Assembly: GCF_001424225.1 (NCBI RefSeq)
Contig: NZ_LMOR01000004.1
Location: 1-64,000, forward strand
DNA length: 64,000 nt
Reading direction: 5' to 3'
Source: Microbacterium sp. Leaf151
Lineage (GTDB): Bacteria > Actinomycetota > Actinomycetes > Actinomycetales > Microbacteriaceae
In this document: in pieces, positions 32,950 to 41,684 of the stretch
How positions within the stretch are numbered: position 1 is the stretch's first letter
How the letters are laid out: each line of letters starts with the position of its first letter
Made by a program: the position numbers and the translations under genes
Notes under the pieces: model-generated
The model's database searches: none
What the model was told of the DNA's origin: nothing
Seen by the model: only the letters and a program-made list of their open reading frames with translations

Positions 32950-33810
32950 TCAGCTCGTCGCGAGGCCCTCGCGCAGACCATCGACGAGCGGCGTCGTCGG
33001 ACGCCCGAGCAGCCGAGACAGCGTCCCGTCGGTCTGCGACAGCGCCCCGCGTGCGATCGCGTCGTCGATACCCGCGACGAACGCCGCCGTCCCGGCATCC
33101 AGTCCGGCCGCCTCGAGGCCGGCCGTGAGCTGCTCGATCGTGACCGCGGTGTAGGTCACCGGGCGACCCAGCACCTCGGTCGCCGCCTGAGCGAGCTCGT
33201 CGTACGTCCAGGCCACGTCTCCGCCCACTTCGAGCGTCTGACCGGCCAGGTCGTCAGTGATGAGGGCGAGGGCCGCGGCCTCCGCATAGTCGCGACGGCT
33301 CGCACTCGCGACGCGCGCATCGCCGACCGCGGCGACGATCTCACCGGTGTCGGCGGCGCGGGCCACGGCATCCAGGTAGTTCTCCGTGTACCAGTTGTGG
33401 CGCAGCACCGTCGCCGACAGGCCCGAAGCGGCGATGGCCTCTTCGGTGGCCTTGTGGTCGGCACCCAGGGCGTAGTCGATCTCGTCGACGCGGGGGGCGC
33501 TGGTGTAGACGAGTCGCCCGACGCCGGCATCGCTTGCCGCGGCGATGACGTTGCGGTGGCCGCTGACGCGATCGGCGTCGGTGCCCGAGATGAGCAGCAC
33601 GCGGTCGACACCCGTGAGTACGGGTGCGAGGGTCTCGGGACGGGCGTAGTCGAACTCGACGACGCTGACGCCGCGCGCGGAGAGATCGTCGGCCTTCGAG
33701 GGGGTGCGTACGCCCGCGACGATGTCGGATGCCGGCACACCGCGCTGCAGCAGTGCATCGACGACGAGGCGACCGAGCTGGCCGGAGGCGGCGGTGACGA
33801 GAAGAGTCAT
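32950..33810 (-). CDS. NmrA/QorB-like NAD(P)H-binding oxidoreductase
   Basis: 286 residues from the ATG at 33808-33810. An atypical short-chain dehydrogenase: TLLVTAASGQLGRLVVDALL (GxxGxxG), VAGVRTPSKADDL, VLLISGTDAD, VYTSAPRVDE, VLRHNWYTENYLD. The QorB (YtfG) group reduces quinones with NADPH; some relatives are NmrA-type sensors. It is divergent from an HxlR regulator with a palindromic operator between them, a classic arrangement for quinone/aldehyde/thiol-stress induction. Confidence 0.9.
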   Translation of the reverse strand: MTLLVTAASGQLGRLVVDALLQRGVPASDIVAGVRTPSKADDLSARGVSVVEFDYARPETLAPVLTGVDRVLLISGTDADRVSGHRNVIAAASDAGVGRLVYTSAPRVDEIDYALGADHKATEEAIAASGLSATVLRHNWYTENYLDAVARAADTGEIVAAVGDARVASASRRDYAEAAALALITDDLAGQTLEVGGDVAWTYDELAQAATEVLGRPVTYTAVTIEQLTAGLEAAGLDAGTAAFVAGIDDAIARGALSQTDGTLSRLLGRPTTPLVDGLREGLATS

Positions 33811-33874
33811 GGGGTGTCCTTTCGATGGGTACGCCGTGTGCAACCTGCGCCACGCCCGCGCATTCCGGAATGAC

Positions 33875-33899
33875 GGTACCCACTTTCTGGTTAGGTACT
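33875..33899. promoter_or_regulatory. HxlR-type operator in the NmrA/HxlR divergent promoter
   Basis: GGTACCCA ... TTAGGTAC with a CTTTCTGG centre forms an imperfect inverted repeat of the type recognised by HxlR regulators. It sits 3-28 bp before the HxlR ATG and 65 bp before the oxidoreductase start, able to control both. Confidence 0.6.
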
Positions 33900-33902
33900 C
33901 AC

Positions 33903-34271
33903 ATGACCGTTAGTCTTGCCGATCTCCGGGGTCGCAATCCGCAGATCTTCACCGACGGGTGTCCCACCCGCACCGTGCTCGACCACGTCATGGGCAAGTG
34001 GGGTGTGCTCGTGCTGCTCGCCCTGTCCGACGGCACCCAACGCTGGGGGGTCCTGCGTCGCAACGTCGCAGGGATCAGCGAGAAGATGCTCGCCAGCACG
34101 CTCAAGACGCTGGAGGGAGACGGCCTCGTCGCCCGCACTGCCTATCCCGAGGTACCGCCGCGCGTGGAGTACGCCCTCACCGACCGCGGTCGAGATCTCA
34201 TGACTCGGGTCATCCCCCTCATGGAGTGGGTCGCCGACAACGCCGACGACATCGTCGCGCGGAAGGGGTGA
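33903..34271 (+). CDS. HxlR family winged-helix regulator
   Basis: 122 residues from the ATG at 33903, selected to leave the operator outside the gene. Domain: CPTRTVLDHVMGKWGVLVLL (with the conserved Cys near residue 20 that senses electrophiles in related proteins such as YodB/QorR), RRNVAGISEKMLASTLKTLE and PRVEYALTDRG. It probably represses itself and the divergent NmrA/QorB-like gene and responds to thiol-reactive stress. The FUSC gene starts 3 bp after its stop. Confidence 0.92.
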   Translation: MTVSLADLRGRNPQIFTDGCPTRTVLDHVMGKWGVLVLLALSDGTQRWGVLRRNVAGISEKMLASTLKTLEGDGLVARTAYPEVPPRVEYALTDRGRDLMTRVIPLMEWVADNADDIVARKG

Positions 34272-34274
34272 GCC

Positions 34275-35342
34275 ATGCGTCTTCCCGACATGCGCCAGGT
34301 GCGCGGAAGCCTGAATGTGCGCACTCCGCGCCGCGTCCCGCTCCTGCAGGTGGCGAAATCCGCCCTCGCAATCGTCGCCGCCTGGGTGCTGGCGGGCTGG
34401 CTCGTGCAGGGCCCGCCCCCGATCTTCGCGGCCATCGCAGCCCTCCTGGTCGTGCAGCCGAGCGTCAATCAGTCGTTCACCCGCGCCGTGGAGCGCAGCG
34501 TGGGCGTCATCGTCGGCGTCGTGATCGCGGCGCTGCTGGGGCTCGCCTTCGGTTCTCAGCCGTGGGTCGCTCTGCTTTCGGCCGGCGTCGCGCTGGTCGT
34601 GGCGTGGGCCGCCCGCATTTCGCCCGGCGCGACGAACCAGATCGCGATCAGCGCGCTGCTGGTGCTCGCCCTGGGCACCGCCACCCCGAACTACGCCCTC
34701 GATCGTGTGCTCGAGACGCTCATCGGTGCCGCCATCGGCATCGTCGTGAACGCGGTGCTGGTGCCGCCGGTGCTCGTGCTTCCGGCGCGAGAGAAGGTCG
34801 ACACCCTCGGACGAGAACTCGCCGCCTCGCTAGAGCGACTCGCCGACGCGCTCGAGACTCCGCAGACCCCGTCATCGCTCGAGGGTCTTCTGCTCGAGGC
34901 GCGACTGCTGCGGCCGGTTCGAGACGCCGCGGCCGACGCCCTCGGCGACGGCGAGGACTCGCTGGCCCTGAACCCCCGCAGCCGCCGCCACCGTACCGAT
35001 CTCGCCGCGATGGGCGACCTGCTCGACCGGTTCACTCCGGTGGTCACCCAGACAGTGGGCATGACCCGTGCGGTCTACGACGGCTACGACGCGTCGATCG
35101 TCGACGAACCCGCCGTGCGCGCGATCGCCGAGCAACTGCATCGCGCGGCCCATGACGTACGCCTCGCATTCGGACTCGACACCGGCCCCGGCCGTGGCAC
35201 CGAGCCGTCTGCCGCAGAGGAGCCCGCCCTCACGCGCCCCCTGCAGATCCAGACGCCGTCGCCGGCGCATTGGGTGCTCGTCGGGTCGATGCTCACTGAT
35301 CTGCACCGCGTGCACGAGACGCTTCGCGGTGACGCGTTCTGA
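34275..35342 (+). CDS. FUSC family aromatic-acid exporter-like membrane protein
   Basis: 355 residues. About six hydrophobic helices (VAKSALAIVAAWVLAGWLVQ; PIFAAIAALLVVQPSVNQSF) contain the FUSC pattern with Q-P-S, then a long cytoplasmic helical C-terminal region. Related proteins (AaeB, YccS) export aromatic acids or fusaric acid. It starts 3 bp after the HxlR stop, so it is likely co-transcribed and part of the same quinone/phenolic response. Confidence 0.85.
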   Translation: MRLPDMRQVRGSLNVRTPRRVPLLQVAKSALAIVAAWVLAGWLVQGPPPIFAAIAALLVVQPSVNQSFTRAVERSVGVIVGVVIAALLGLAFGSQPWVALLSAGVALVVAWAARISPGATNQIAISALLVLALGTATPNYALDRVLETLIGAAIGIVVNAVLVPPVLVLPAREKVDTLGRELAASLERLADALETPQTPSSLEGLLLEARLLRPVRDAAADALGDGEDSLALNPRSRRHRTDLAAMGDLLDRFTPVVTQTVGMTRAVYDGYDASIVDEPAVRAIAEQLHRAAHDVRLAFGLDTGPGRGTEPSAAEEPALTRPLQIQTPSPAHWVLVGSMLTDLHRVHETLRGDAF

Positions 35343-35416
35343 CCGGCTCTCATCCTCTGCTGCGAATCTTCCCCGTGCGCGCCCTCACCGCCCTGCGCGC
35401 TGGTTGACTGGGCCGC

Positions 35417-36067
35417 ATGGGTACCGCGATGTTCCCCCTCGGCGCCGTCCTCTTCCCGTACACGCCCCTGGCGCTGCGGATCTTCGAGGAGCGTTACCTC
35501 GTCATGCTCGGCCGGCTCCTCGACGAAACCGACCCGGCGTTCGGGGTCGTGCTGATCGAGCGCGGCACCGAGACCGGTGGAGGCGACCAGCGCTTCGCGC
35601 TGGGCACGATGGCGCAGCTGAGCCACGTGGTCCCACAGGCGGGGCAGATGCAGATCGTCGCGCGCGGAACCGAGCGGTTCGAGATCGTCGAGTGGCTCGA
35701 CGACGACCCCTACCCCCGCGCCGACGTCCGGGCGCTACCCGATCTGGAGTGGAACGATGCGCTGGCGCCGCTGCTCGAGGAGGCCGAACGGATCGTCCGA
35801 CGCGTGCTCGCCCGTGCGAGGCAGTTCGGTGGTACGCGGTGGGACCCCGAGGTCGAGCTGTCGGAGGAGCCGCTTCCCCGCGCGTGGCAACTGGCCGCGA
35901 TCGCACCGCTGGGAGAACTCGACCAGATGGATCTGCTGCGCTCATCGACTCTGGGCGGGCTGCTGCGCGCGACGATCGACCTGACCCTGGCCGCCGAACC
36001 GCTGTTGGGCGATCCCGTGCCCGACGGCGTCATCGTGGTCGACGACGACAACCCCGGCGACGACTGA
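35417..36067 (+). CDS. LON peptidase substrate-binding-domain protein
   Basis: 216 residues. FPLGAVLFPYTPLALRIFEE and RYLVMLGRLLDE are the N-terminal features of a stand-alone LON N domain (PUA-like), followed by GEFGVVLIERGTE-like and IVARGTERFEIVEW blocks. No ATPase or protease domain. Such proteins probably bind unfolded or damaged proteins; partner unknown. A hairpin lies about 100 bp downstream. Confidence 0.9.
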   Translation: MGTAMFPLGAVLFPYTPLALRIFEERYLVMLGRLLDETDPAFGVVLIERGTETGGGDQRFALGTMAQLSHVVPQAGQMQIVARGTERFEIVEWLDDDPYPRADVRALPDLEWNDALAPLLEEAERIVRRVLARARQFGGTRWDPEVELSEEPLPRAWQLAAIAPLGELDQMDLLRSSTLGGLLRATIDLTLAAEPLLGDPVPDGVIVVDDDNPGDD

Positions 36068-36168
36068 CGGCGGGCACCGTGCGCTCGCCGCGCGGGTGAG
36101 TACGTCAGCACCGCCCACCTGACGCGCCAACTCGCGGCACGTCACAGATGCGGAGCGCAACCCCGCAT

Positions 36169-36216
36169 GTTCGGGGCCCGAGGAGACCGCTTCCAGCGGC
36201 GCCCCGGGCCCCGAAC
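36169..36216. terminator. Bidirectional terminator between LON-domain and ICL/PEPM genes
   Basis: 12-bp perfect arms GTTCGGGGCCCG / CGGGCCCCGAAC, 24-nt centre. Placed six bases after the end of the minus-strand gene and about 100 bp after the plus-strand gene. Confidence 0.7.
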
Positions 36217-36222
36217 GCCCGC

Positions 36223-36999
36223 TCAGTTCAGCTCACGCACCGTCGAGGGGATGACACCGTCGCGATAGAGGTCGATGGCGAGGTCCTGCAACGCGGTCAG
36301 CGCGACGCGCTGCGTCTGAGGGCCGTACGAGATGCGGGCCACGCCGAGAGCCTCGTACTCGGCCGCCGTGAGCGCACCGGGCACGCCGATGACGCTGAGC
36401 TTGCGATCTCCCAGCCCCTCCACCAGACGGCGGGTCGTCTCGGCATCCAGCTTCCCCGGGACGAACACCGTGGTGGCACCGGCGGCGAGGAACGCGCGAC
36501 CACGCTCGACGGCATCCGCGATCTTGTCGTCGAGCGGACGGTCCCCGCCCTTGAGGAACACGTCGGTGCGCGCGTTCAGCACGAACGGGACGCCCTCGGC
36601 CTCGCCCGCCGCGATCACGGCCTCGACGGCGCGCACCGAATCGGCGAGCGGCTGCACCTTGTCTTCGACGTTCGCCCCGATCACACCGACGCCGATTGCA
36701 CGGCGCGTGGTCTCGCCGGGGTTGCCGAAGCCGGAATCGAGGTCGGCCGTCACCGGCACGTCGACAGCGGACACGATACGGCCGACCATGTCGAGCATGA
36801 CGTCGAGCGGGATGTTCTCGCCGTCTTCGTACCCGAAGGTCGCAGCGATCGAGTGGCCGGCGGTGGCAAGGGCTTTCGTCTCGGGCAGCGCCGCCACGGC
36901 CTTCGCCGAGATGACGTCCCAGATGTTGACGACACGGAGGATCTCGGGGGCGGAATGAAGTTGGGCGAAAGTCTGGGCCCGTTCGGGAAGGGTGCTCAT
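36223..36999 (-). CDS. Isocitrate lyase/PEP mutase family protein
   Basis: 258 residues. TIM-barrel ICL/PEPM features: LRVVNIWDVISAKAVAALPE, ATFGYEDGENIPLDVMLDMV, VTADLDSGFGNPGETTRRAI (metal-binding D-x-D/E) and VFVPGKLDAETTRRLVEGLG. The isocitrate-lyase KKCGH loop is absent, so it is probably a 2-methylisocitrate-lyase/oxaloacetate-decarboxylase-like lyase acting on an unknown C-C or C-P bond. Its ATG overlaps the stop of the upstream oxidoreductase (TCAT on the plus strand at 36996-36999), indicating translational coupling. Confidence 0.88.
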   Translation of the reverse strand: MSTLPERAQTFAQLHSAPEILRVVNIWDVISAKAVAALPETKALATAGHSIAATFGYEDGENIPLDVMLDMVGRIVSAVDVPVTADLDSGFGNPGETTRRAIGVGVIGANVEDKVQPLADSVRAVEAVIAAGEAEGVPFVLNARTDVFLKGGDRPLDDKIADAVERGRAFLAAGATTVFVPGKLDAETTRRLVEGLGDRKLSVIGVPGALTAAEYEALGVARISYGPQTQRVALTALQDLAIDLYRDGVIPSTVRELN

Positions 37000-37670
37000 G
37001 CGTTTTCTCCTGTCGTGCGGATGGCGGTGTCGGCGATGGCCTCGGCGATGAGGGTCTCCCCGGCGCCGAATCGAATGAACCGACCGATCGTGGTCGGCTG
37101 CACGAGCGCAGCGGCGGCGACCGCCGCCACATCGGCCCGCGAGACTTCTCCTTCGCCCTGCGGCGCGGTGGTGATGCGCCCCGTCGGGGGGTCGAGCGTC
37201 AGAGTACCCGGGCCGAGGATCGTCCAGTCCAACTCACTCGCACGCAGGTGGTCGTCGGCGGCGAGCTTGGCGTCGGCATAGGCGAAGAAGGCGTCGTCGG
37301 GGTCGATCCCGTGATCGGGGGTCGACCCGATCCACGAGACCAGGACAAAACGCCGTACGCCCGCCTTGGCCGCAGCATCGATCGCGCGCTGCGCAGCATC
37401 CCGGTCGACGGCGTAGGTGCGCTCGGCGCTGCCCCCACCGGCCCCCGCCGACCACACGATCGCATCGGCACCAGAGAAGGCCTCCGCCATCTCGTCGACG
37501 TCGGCTTTCTCGACATCGAGAACGAGGGGCGTACCGCCCGCCTGCTCGATGTCACCGGACTGACCGGCGTCGCGGATGACGGACGTGGCCTCGTCTCCCC
37601 GATCGGCGAGCAGCCGCGCCAGGTGCAGCGCAACCTTGCCGTGCCCTCCGATGATCACGATGTGTTGCAT
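36996..37670 (-). CDS. NAD(P)H-binding SDR-like oxidoreductase
   Basis: 224 residues from the ATG at 37668-37670; another ATG lies five codons upstream. MQHIVIIGGHGKVALHLARL is the dinucleotide-binding loop; ADAIVWSAGAGGG, FVLVSWIGST and ELDWTILGPGTLTLDPPTG follow the atypical-SDR pattern (NAD(P)H-binding, BVR-B/NmrA group). The stop overlaps the start of the ICL/PEPM gene by four bases. Substrate unknown. Confidence 0.88.
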   Translation of the reverse strand: MQHIVIIGGHGKVALHLARLLADRGDEATSVIRDAGQSGDIEQAGGTPLVLDVEKADVDEMAEAFSGADAIVWSAGAGGGSAERTYAVDRDAAQRAIDAAAKAGVRRFVLVSWIGSTPDHGIDPDDAFFAYADAKLAADDHLRASELDWTILGPGTLTLDPPTGRITTAPQGEGEVSRADVAAVAAAALVQPTTIGRFIRFGAGETLIAEAIADTAIRTTGENA

Positions 37671-37847
37671 GTCACGGTCCTCCACTTTTCGATCGATAAC
37701 TCGAAGGCCACGTGGTCCACCCGGACGGGCGGTGCCTCATGCAGCGCAATCACCTCGCGCTGTGAGCGCCGCCGGGACAGGCGCGTTCACGGACCCGAGC
37801 ATGACCCTACGCAGCACCTCCGACATCGGGCGGCGGGGTTGACGCCC

Positions 37848-38246
37848 TCAGTCCACGTCGCCGTCGACGTACACCCATCGGCCCCCGCGACGCAGGAAGC
37901 GGCTGCGTTCGCGCAACTCCCCCTCGACCCCGTGCTGACGCCACGCCGCACGGAACGCCACGACCGCGGCATCCCCGTCCTCCGCGGCGTGCTCGATCAC
38001 GAGACCGTTCCACGACATGCCGTCGTCGACGTCGATGCGATCGGGTCGGGTGCGCGGATGCCATGACCGGGTGAGATGCGCCCGGTCACCGACGGCGAAG
38101 GCGGTGTACCGCGAACGCATGAGACGCTCGGCGCTCGGAGCGGGCGCACCGTCGAGGATCGGTCCGCAGCACCCCCCGAACACCCCGCCCCCGCACGGGC
38201 ACGACGCGTCAGACGAGGGACGAGTGGATGCCGACCCGAAAGACAT
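37848..38246 (-). CDS. YchJ family protein (UPF0225)
   Basis: 132 residues. ASCPCGGGVFGGCCGPILDG is an N-terminal Cys-rich metal site (SEC-C-like), followed by LMRSRYTAFAVGDRAHLTRS with the invariant RSRYTAF, and a NTF2-like barrel ending GRWVYVDGD. Function unknown; a metal-binding NTF2-like protein. The second SEC-C motif of longer YchJ proteins is absent. Confidence 0.92.
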   Translation of the reverse strand: MSFGSASTRPSSDASCPCGGGVFGGCCGPILDGAPAPSAERLMRSRYTAFAVGDRAHLTRSWHPRTRPDRIDVDDGMSWNGLVIEHAAEDGDAAVVAFRAAWRQHGVEGELRERSRFLRRGGRWVYVDGDVD

Positions 38247-38269
38247 TCCGCCACTCTAGGCCGCGAGAG

Positions 38270-38479
38270 TCACGGCAGATCGCGAACGTGCAACAGCGAG
38301 CGCACCCGTAGGTTCCGGCGCAGATCCGGTCGCTGCCGGGCATCCACCACGACCGCCGCCCCCACCCCAGGAGGCACCGCTGACGTCGACCAGCCGACGG
38401 CACGCCTCCCGTTGCGCTCCGGTGTCACCCGATCCTCGACGACCAGCACCCGATCGCCCGGCGGGTGACGTCGCCGCAT
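38270..38479 (-). CDS. Possible small basic protein (69 aa), hypothetical
   Basis: An open frame beginning MRRRHPPGDRVLVVEDRVTP and ending LRVRSLLHVRDLP. The third codon base is G/C in about 78% of codons, below the genes around it, and there is no clear RBS. It fills most of the gap between YchJ and the exonuclease and could equally be noise. Confidence 0.28.
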   Translation of the reverse strand: MRRRHPPGDRVLVVEDRVTPERNGRRAVGWSTSAVPPGVGAAVVVDARQRPDLRRNLRVRSLLHVRDLP

Positions 38480-38529
38480 GCGACGAGCCCCATGGTCCTG
38501 CGCCGTGCCCGCGTGCCAGGATCGAACCC

Positions 38530-39441
38530 GTGACCGACCGCATCATGCTCCTCGACACCGCGTCGCTGTACTTCCGCGCGTTCTACGGCGTACCCGACAA
38601 GGTGAAGGCGGCAGACGGCACGTCGGTCAACGCCGCGCGCGGACTGCTCGACATGATCGGCAAGCTCGTGACGACGTACGAGCCCACCCGTCTCGTCGCG
38701 TGCTGGGACGACGACTGGCGGCCCGCTTGGCGCGTCGCGCTCCTGCCCAGCTACAAGGCGCACCGCGTCGTCGAGGCGGTGCCCGCGGGCACCGACATCG
38801 AAGAGGTCCCCGACCCGCTCGAGGCTCAGATTCCCGTGATCCGCGCGGCGCTGGAGGTACTCGGCATCCCGATCGTCGGGGCGGCCGAGCACGAGGCCGA
38901 CGACGTCATCGGCACCCTCGCCACTCGCGCGGACGCACCGGTCGACATCGTCACCGGCGATCGCGACCTCTTCCAGCTCATCGATGACGACCGCGGCATC
39001 CGCATCGTGTACACCGCGCGCGGCATGAGCAACCTCGAAATCGTCGATGACGCCGCCGTCGTCGGCAAGTACGGCGCGCACGCCGCGCAGTACGCCGACT
39101 TCGCCGCTCTGCGCGGCGACCCCTCCGACGGCCTGCCCGGGGTGGCGGGGATCGGGGAGAAGTCTGCGGCGTCGCTTCTGGCCGCCTGCGGCGATCTCGA
39201 CGGCATCCGGGCCGCCGCCGCCGACGGCTCCGCGGGCACTCCCGCCCAGCGCGCCAAGATCCTCACGGCGAGCGATTATCTCGACGTCGCGCCCGCGGTC
39301 GTGCGCGTCGCCCGCGAACTCGAACTCGCCCCCTACGACGACCGGATCCGTCCCGTCGACGAGGCAGCAGCGACGGCCCTCGCCGACACGTGGAACCTCG
39401 GCTCGTCGATGACGCGCGCCCTCACCGCGCTGCGGCGCTGA
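38530..39441 (+). CDS. Stand-alone 5'-3' exonuclease (FEN-like, PolA N-terminal domain)
   Basis: 303 residues, GTG start at 38530. LLDTASLYFRAFYGVPD begins the catalytic domain; GAAEHEADDVIGTLA and VTGDRDLFQLID hold the metal-binding Asp/Glu cluster; DGLPGVAGIGEKSAASLLAA is the helix-3-turn-helix DNA-binding motif. It degrades 5' flaps and duplex DNA. No polymerase domain follows, so it is a separate homologue of the PolA 5' nuclease. Its stop codon abuts the convergent PHP gene stop. Confidence 0.93.
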   Translation: MTDRIMLLDTASLYFRAFYGVPDKVKAADGTSVNAARGLLDMIGKLVTTYEPTRLVACWDDDWRPAWRVALLPSYKAHRVVEAVPAGTDIEEVPDPLEAQIPVIRAALEVLGIPIVGAAEHEADDVIGTLATRADAPVDIVTGDRDLFQLIDDDRGIRIVYTARGMSNLEIVDDAAVVGKYGAHAAQYADFAALRGDPSDGLPGVAGIGEKSAASLLAACGDLDGIRAAAADGSAGTPAQRAKILTASDYLDVAPAVVRVARELELAPYDDRIRPVDEAAATALADTWNLGSSMTRALTALRR

Positions 39442-40434
39442 TCAGCGCGAGCGTTCCAGCCAATCCCGCAGCTTCTCCAGCGGCCACGTCGTGACGATGC
39501 GGTCGACCGGCACACCGAGCGCCTCGGCTCTCGCCGCGCCGTAGTCGAGGAGCGACAGCTGTCCGGGCGCGTGCGCATCGGAGTCGATCGAGAACAGGCA
39601 CCCCGCCTCGATGGCCAGCGTCAACAGCGCGTCGGGCGGGTCCTGCCGCTCCGGACGCGAGTTGATCTCGACGGCGACACCCGAGTCGGCGCACGCCGAG
39701 AACACGGCCGCCGCGTCGAAGTCCGACGGCGGTCGCGTCCCCCGCGCGCCCTCGACAAGCCGTCCCGTCACGTGCCCCAGGACGTCGACCCGCGCGTCCT
39801 TCGCTGCGGCGACCAGGCGCTTCGTCATGGGCCCGCGTTCCATGCGCAGCTTCGAATGAGCGGATGCCACGACCACGTCGAGTTCGCGGAGCAACTCGTC
39901 CTGCTGGTCGAGGCTCCCGTCGTCAAGGATGTCGACCTCGATGCCGGTGAGGAGCGTGAACCCGTCACCGCGGTGGCCGCGGACGACCTCCATCTGCGCG
40001 CGGAGGCGCTCCGGCGACAGTCCGTTGGCGACCGTGAGGCGCGGCGAGTGGTCGGTCAGAGCAAGGTACTCGTGGCCGAGTCCCCGCGCTGCCTCCACCA
40101 TCGCCTCGATCGGGGTGAGCCCGTCCGACCACTCGCTGTGGCTGTGCAGATCGCCGCGCAGCTTGGCCCGCAGCTCCGCGCCACCCGTCGGTGCCGACTC
40201 GGCGCGCAGCGTCGCGAGACGCTCGGGCACGGCTCCCGCCAACGCCTGCTGGATGACGGTGAACGTCGAGTCGCCGATTCCGGGTCGCCGCCGCAGCGCC
40301 GGGTCGCGCAGCTCGGCGTCAATGAGCCCCTCGATCGCGGCGGCCGCGGTGCGGAACGCCTTCGACTTGTAGCGCGACGACCTCTCCCGCTCGAGCAGGT
40401 ACGCGATCTCGGTGAGCGCCTCGAGCGGATCCAC
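39442..40434 (-). CDS. PHP-domain protein with N-terminal PolX-like HhH region
   Basis: 330 residues, GTG start 3 bp after the trpD stop. Residues about 1-90 resemble the DNA polymerase X helix-hairpin-helix part (YLLERERSSRYKSKAFRTAA, RRRPGIGDSTFTVIQQALAG). The rest is a PHP domain: LRGDLHSHSEWSDGLTPIEA (HxH), YLALTDHSP (DH), GIEVDIL, VASAHSK, GHVTGR, and SIDSDAH. This is a metal-dependent phosphatase/nuclease like the PolX C-terminal half. No nucleotidyltransferase domain is present, so it is a split or reduced PolX. Probably a DNA-repair nuclease (inferred). Confidence 0.9.
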   Translation of the reverse strand: MDPLEALTEIAYLLERERSSRYKSKAFRTAAAAIEGLIDAELRDPALRRRPGIGDSTFTVIQQALAGAVPERLATLRAESAPTGGAELRAKLRGDLHSHSEWSDGLTPIEAMVEAARGLGHEYLALTDHSPRLTVANGLSPERLRAQMEVVRGHRGDGFTLLTGIEVDILDDGSLDQQDELLRELDVVVASAHSKLRMERGPMTKRLVAAAKDARVDVLGHVTGRLVEGARGTRPPSDFDAAAVFSACADSGVAVEINSRPERQDPPDALLTLAIEAGCLFSIDSDAHAPGQLSLLDYGAARAEALGVPVDRIVTTWPLEKLRDWLERSR

Positions 40435-40437
40435 GCG

Positions 40438-41499
40438 CTACTCCGACAATTCTTTCGAGGTCCGTACCCAGTCGTCGAGCTTCGCCGCCGCCCGTCCGTC
40501 GTCGATGGCCGCGGCCGCGTCGGCGAGTGCTTCCGCGAGACGCTCGAGGATCGGACGCTGCACCTCGGCCGCATCCTGGAAAAGACGGAACGACACCAGA
40601 CCCGCCGCCGCGTTCAGCAGGACGATGTCGCGGACCGGTCCCGTGTCGCCCGCGAGCACGCGCCGCACCACCTCGGCGTTGTGGTCGGGTGACCCGCCGA
40701 GCAGGTCGTCGATGTCGGCGACGGGGATGCCGAGATCGCGCGGGTCCAGGTCGTGCTCGTGCACGTCGCCCCGGCTGATCTCCCACAGACGGCTGTGCCC
40801 GGTCGTGGTGAGCTCGTCCAGTCCGTCGTCACCGCGGAACACCAGAGCGGTGGCGCCACGCGTGCGGAAGACTCCCGTGATCAGCGGTACACGGTCGAGG
40901 TGGGCCACCCCGACGGCGTTCGCCTCTGCGCGAGCCGGGTTGCACAGGGGCCCGAGGAAGTTGAAAACCGTCGGAACGCCGAGCTCGGCCCGTGTCGGAC
41001 CGGCGTGGCGGAACCCGGGGTGGAACGCCGACGCGAACGCGAAGGTGATGCCGGTGCGATCCAGCGTCTCCGCCACTTTCTCCGGCGCGAGGGTCAGCGC
41101 GATCCCCAGCGACGACAGCACGTCGGACGACCCCGACGACGAGCTCGCGGCGCGATTGCCGTGTTTGACGACCGGAACCCCGGATGCGGCGGCCACGATG
41201 GCCGCCATCGTGGAGACGTTGACGGTGCCGAAACGGTCGCCGCCCGTTCCCACGATGTCGAGGACCTCCGCGCGCACGGGAAGCGGGACCGCCGCCTCGA
41301 GGATGGCGTCGCGGAAGCCGACGATCTCTTCGACGGTCTCACCCTTCGCGCGCAGCGCGATGAGGAACCCGGCGAGCTGCGAGGGTGTGGCCTCGCCCGC
41401 CATCACCTGTCTCATCGCCCACGTGGACTCCGACACGCTGAGGTCGTCGCCGGCGAGCAGCGAGGAGAGCAGATCGGGCCAGGTGAAGCGTTCCGCCAT
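40438..41499 (-). CDS. trpD: Anthranilate phosphoribosyltransferase
   Basis: 353 residues. It joins PRPP to anthranilate in tryptophan synthesis. Motifs: DIVGTGGDRFGTVNVSTMAA (PRPP binding), VPVVKHGNRAASSSSGSSDV, and HPGFRHAGPTRAELGVPTVF, then FNFLGPLCNPA. It stands alone from other trp genes and is followed three bases later by the PHP protein, with which it is probably co-transcribed. No trp leader or T-box-like structure was recognised. Confidence 0.96.
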   Translation of the reverse strand: MAERFTWPDLLSSLLAGDDLSVSESTWAMRQVMAGEATPSQLAGFLIALRAKGETVEEIVGFRDAILEAAVPLPVRAEVLDIVGTGGDRFGTVNVSTMAAIVAAASGVPVVKHGNRAASSSSGSSDVLSSLGIALTLAPEKVAETLDRTGITFAFASAFHPGFRHAGPTRAELGVPTVFNFLGPLCNPARAEANAVGVAHLDRVPLITGVFRTRGATALVFRGDDGLDELTTTGHSRLWEISRGDVHEHDLDPRDLGIPVADIDDLLGGSPDHNAEVVRRVLAGDTGPVRDIVLLNAAAGLVSFRLFQDAAEVQRPILERLAEALADAAAAIDDGRAAAKLDDWVRTSKELSE

Positions 41500-41672
41500 G
41501 GGACGATCCTTTCACACGCGTGTCGTCTCGCCGTGTCGCGATCCGGGCCTCCGGCGGGGGCAGTGCGAACCTGCTCCGTACCGGGGATTCCTTGCGGATT
41601 CTGAGGCTTCCCTAAGTCTCGACGATGGAATAACTCATGTTGGGGATGGGATGATCGGGCCCGCGGATCGCG

Positions 41673-41678
41673 CATAAT
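41673..41678 (+). promoter_or_regulatory. Candidate -10 element of ctaE-qcrCAB, possibly leaderless
   Basis: CATAAT lies only 6 bp before the GTG start. If it is the -10, transcription would begin at or next to the start codon, producing a leaderless mRNA, consistent with the lack of a good Shine-Dalgarno sequence. No convincing -35 is seen. Confidence 0.4.
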
Positions 41679-41684
41679 GGAACG

